Source of the DNA: Celeribacter halophilus
Lineage (GTDB): Bacteria > Pseudomonadota > Alphaproteobacteria > Rhodobacterales > Rhodobacteraceae
DNA: 64,000 bases
Assembly (NCBI RefSeq): GCF_900114135.1
Contig: NZ_FORY01000006.1
Location: 166,445-230,444, forward strand
Reading direction: 5' to 3'
The notes beneath the pieces are model-generated. The model ran no database searches, had not been told where the DNA came from, and saw nothing but the letters and a program-made list of their open reading frames with translations. A program made the translations under genes and the position numbers. Shown here in pieces: positions 63,072-64,000 of the stretch. Positions within the stretch are counted from its first letter, which is position 1, and each line of letters starts with the position of its first letter.

Positions 63072-64000
63072 ATGTCTGAAGACACGAATACAATGACCGC
63101 ACCATCCGAGGCGTTCGTCGCCAGTGCGCATATTGACGCTGAAACCTATAAAGAAATGTACACCCGCTCGGTTGAGGACCCCGTGTCCTTCTGGGCGGAG
63201 CAGGGCAAGATTCTCGACTGGATCGAGCCCTATACGCAGGTCAAGAAGACCTGTTTCGATTTCGGTCGCGTCGATATCAAGTGGTATGAGGACGGCGTGT
63301 TGAACGTCTCCGCCAACTGTATCGACCGCCATCTCGCCAAGAGATCGCTGCAAACCGCGATTATTTTCGAGCCGGATGACCCCAACGAACCCGCCCGCCA
63401 CATCACCTACAAGGAGCTGTCCGACAAGGTGAACCGCATGGCCAATGTGCTCTTGAGCCAAGGCGTCATGCGCGGGGATCGTGTGGTCATCTATATGCCG
63501 ATGATTCCCGAAGCCGCCTATGCCATGCTGGCCTGTGCGCGGATCGGTGCAATCCACTCCATTGTCTTTGCAGGGTTTTCCCCCGATGCGCTTGCCAACC
63601 GCATCAATGACTGCGGCGCGAAGCTTGTCATCACCGCCGACACCGCCCCGCGTGGTGGTCGCCGCACGCCGCTCAAGGCCAATACAGACGCAGCACTCCT
63701 GCACTGTTCCGACAAGGTCCGCTGCCTCGTGGTCAAACACACCGGCGATCAGATCACATGGATCGACGGGCGCGATGTGGACGTCAAATACCTGATGGAA
63801 CACGCCTCGCCCGACTGCCCGCCGCGTCCGATGAACGCCGAGGATCCGCTTTTCATCCTCTACACCTCCGGCTCGACAGGCAAACCCAAAGGCGTCGTGC
63901 ACAGTTCCGGCGGCTATCTCGCCTATGCGGCTCTGACCCATAAATATGTCTTCGACTATCACGATGGCGATGTGTTCTGGTGCACTGCCGATGTCGGCTG
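63072..64000 (+). CDS. acs: Acetyl-CoA synthetase, N-terminal part
   Basis: Runs off the right edge; 309 codons visible without a stop. Acetate plus ATP and CoA to acetyl-CoA. N-terminal [22 protein letters not shown] and [27 protein letters not shown], then [44 protein letters not shown], and the AMP-binding loop [22 protein letters not shown] near residue 268. Ribosome-binding site GGGAGG 4 bases before ATG. Feeds the ethylmalonyl-CoA pathway encoded in the same window. Confidence 0.96.
   Translation, partial: MSEDTNTMTAPSEAFVASAHIDAETYKEMYTRSVEDPVSFWAEQGKILDWIEPYTQVKKTCFDFGRVDIKWYEDGVLNVSANCIDRHLAKRSLQTAIIFEPDDPNEPARHITYKELSDKVNRMANVLLSQGVMRGDRVVIYMPMIPEAAYAMLACARIGAIHSIVFAGFSPDALANRINDCGAKLVITADTAPRGGRRTPLKANTDAALLHCSDKVRCLVVKHTGDQITWIDGRDVDVKYLMEHASPDCPPRPMNAEDPLFILYTSGSTGKPKGVVHSSGGYLAYAALTHKYVFDYHDGDVFWCTADVG

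Overview
The window is a chromosomal segment of an alphaproteobacterium of the family Rhodobacteraceae, most likely the Roseobacter group. The evidence is the high-GC coding style, the gene order sdhCDA..B / mch-mcl2 / mdh / sucCD / sucAB / lpd / GntR regulator (which I recall as also clustered in Rhodobacter sphaeroides), a crotonyl-CoA carboxylase/reductase and ethylmalonyl-CoA mutase pair, a Rhodobacter-type RpoH, and a LuxI/LuxR pair. It looks like ordinary chromosome: no insertion sequence, prophage, CRISPR array or plasmid function was found.

Layout. 1-20 kb is housekeeping: the start of an M3 oligopeptidase, then moeB-like, dut, coaBC, a ChaN-like protein and rpoH on the minus strand; cobU and an alpha-ribazole-phosphatase-like gene; a glutathione transferase; comM; an esterase, gshB, yraN and rsmI; an LppC-like lipoprotein, glnD, murJ, a rhomboid-like protein without its catalytic residues, trpS and an L,D-transpeptidase. 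A structured intergenic region near 20.0 kb may be a small RNA. 20-31 kb carries a Usp/DUF2267 pair, an nfu gene behind an Irr-type iron box, a complete BMP-type nucleoside ABC transporter behind a RutR-type operator, a TauE/TIGR02186 pair and a RecD-like helicase. 30.4-32.3 kb is an acyl-homoserine-lactone system with a small gene overlapping luxR.

32.4-64 kb is central carbon metabolism: ccr and ecm (ethylmalonyl-CoA pathway), deoD and an aldo/keto reductase, the succinate dehydrogenase operon (with a sulfotransferase and a lipoprotein gene between sdhA and sdhB), the mcl2-nnrU-DUF1737-mch operon, mdh, a glycosyltransferase, an outer-membrane barrel, sucCD, sucAB, an atypical low-GC gene with a MAPEG gene, lpd, a thioesterase, a GntR regulator, a YgjP-like metallopeptidase, a TIGR02300 protein, tRNA-Ala(GGC) and the start of acs. 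Together these genes take acetate and other C2/C3 units through acetyl-CoA into the TCA cycle and the ethylmalonyl-CoA route.

The most informative content is regulatory. The palindrome TGTGATCACA occurs in pairs about 20 bp apart upstream of both the sdh and suc operons and once just in front of the GntR gene, which points to this regulator (an AkgR-like candidate) as the TCA regulator. mdh has a 26-bp LacI-type palindrome. lpd has four repeats of G(T/C)CCGAC spaced exactly 11 bp. ecm and mcl2 share AATATTGTTGC just upstream of their start codons. acs has an 18-bp perfect palindrome and a possible leader peptide.
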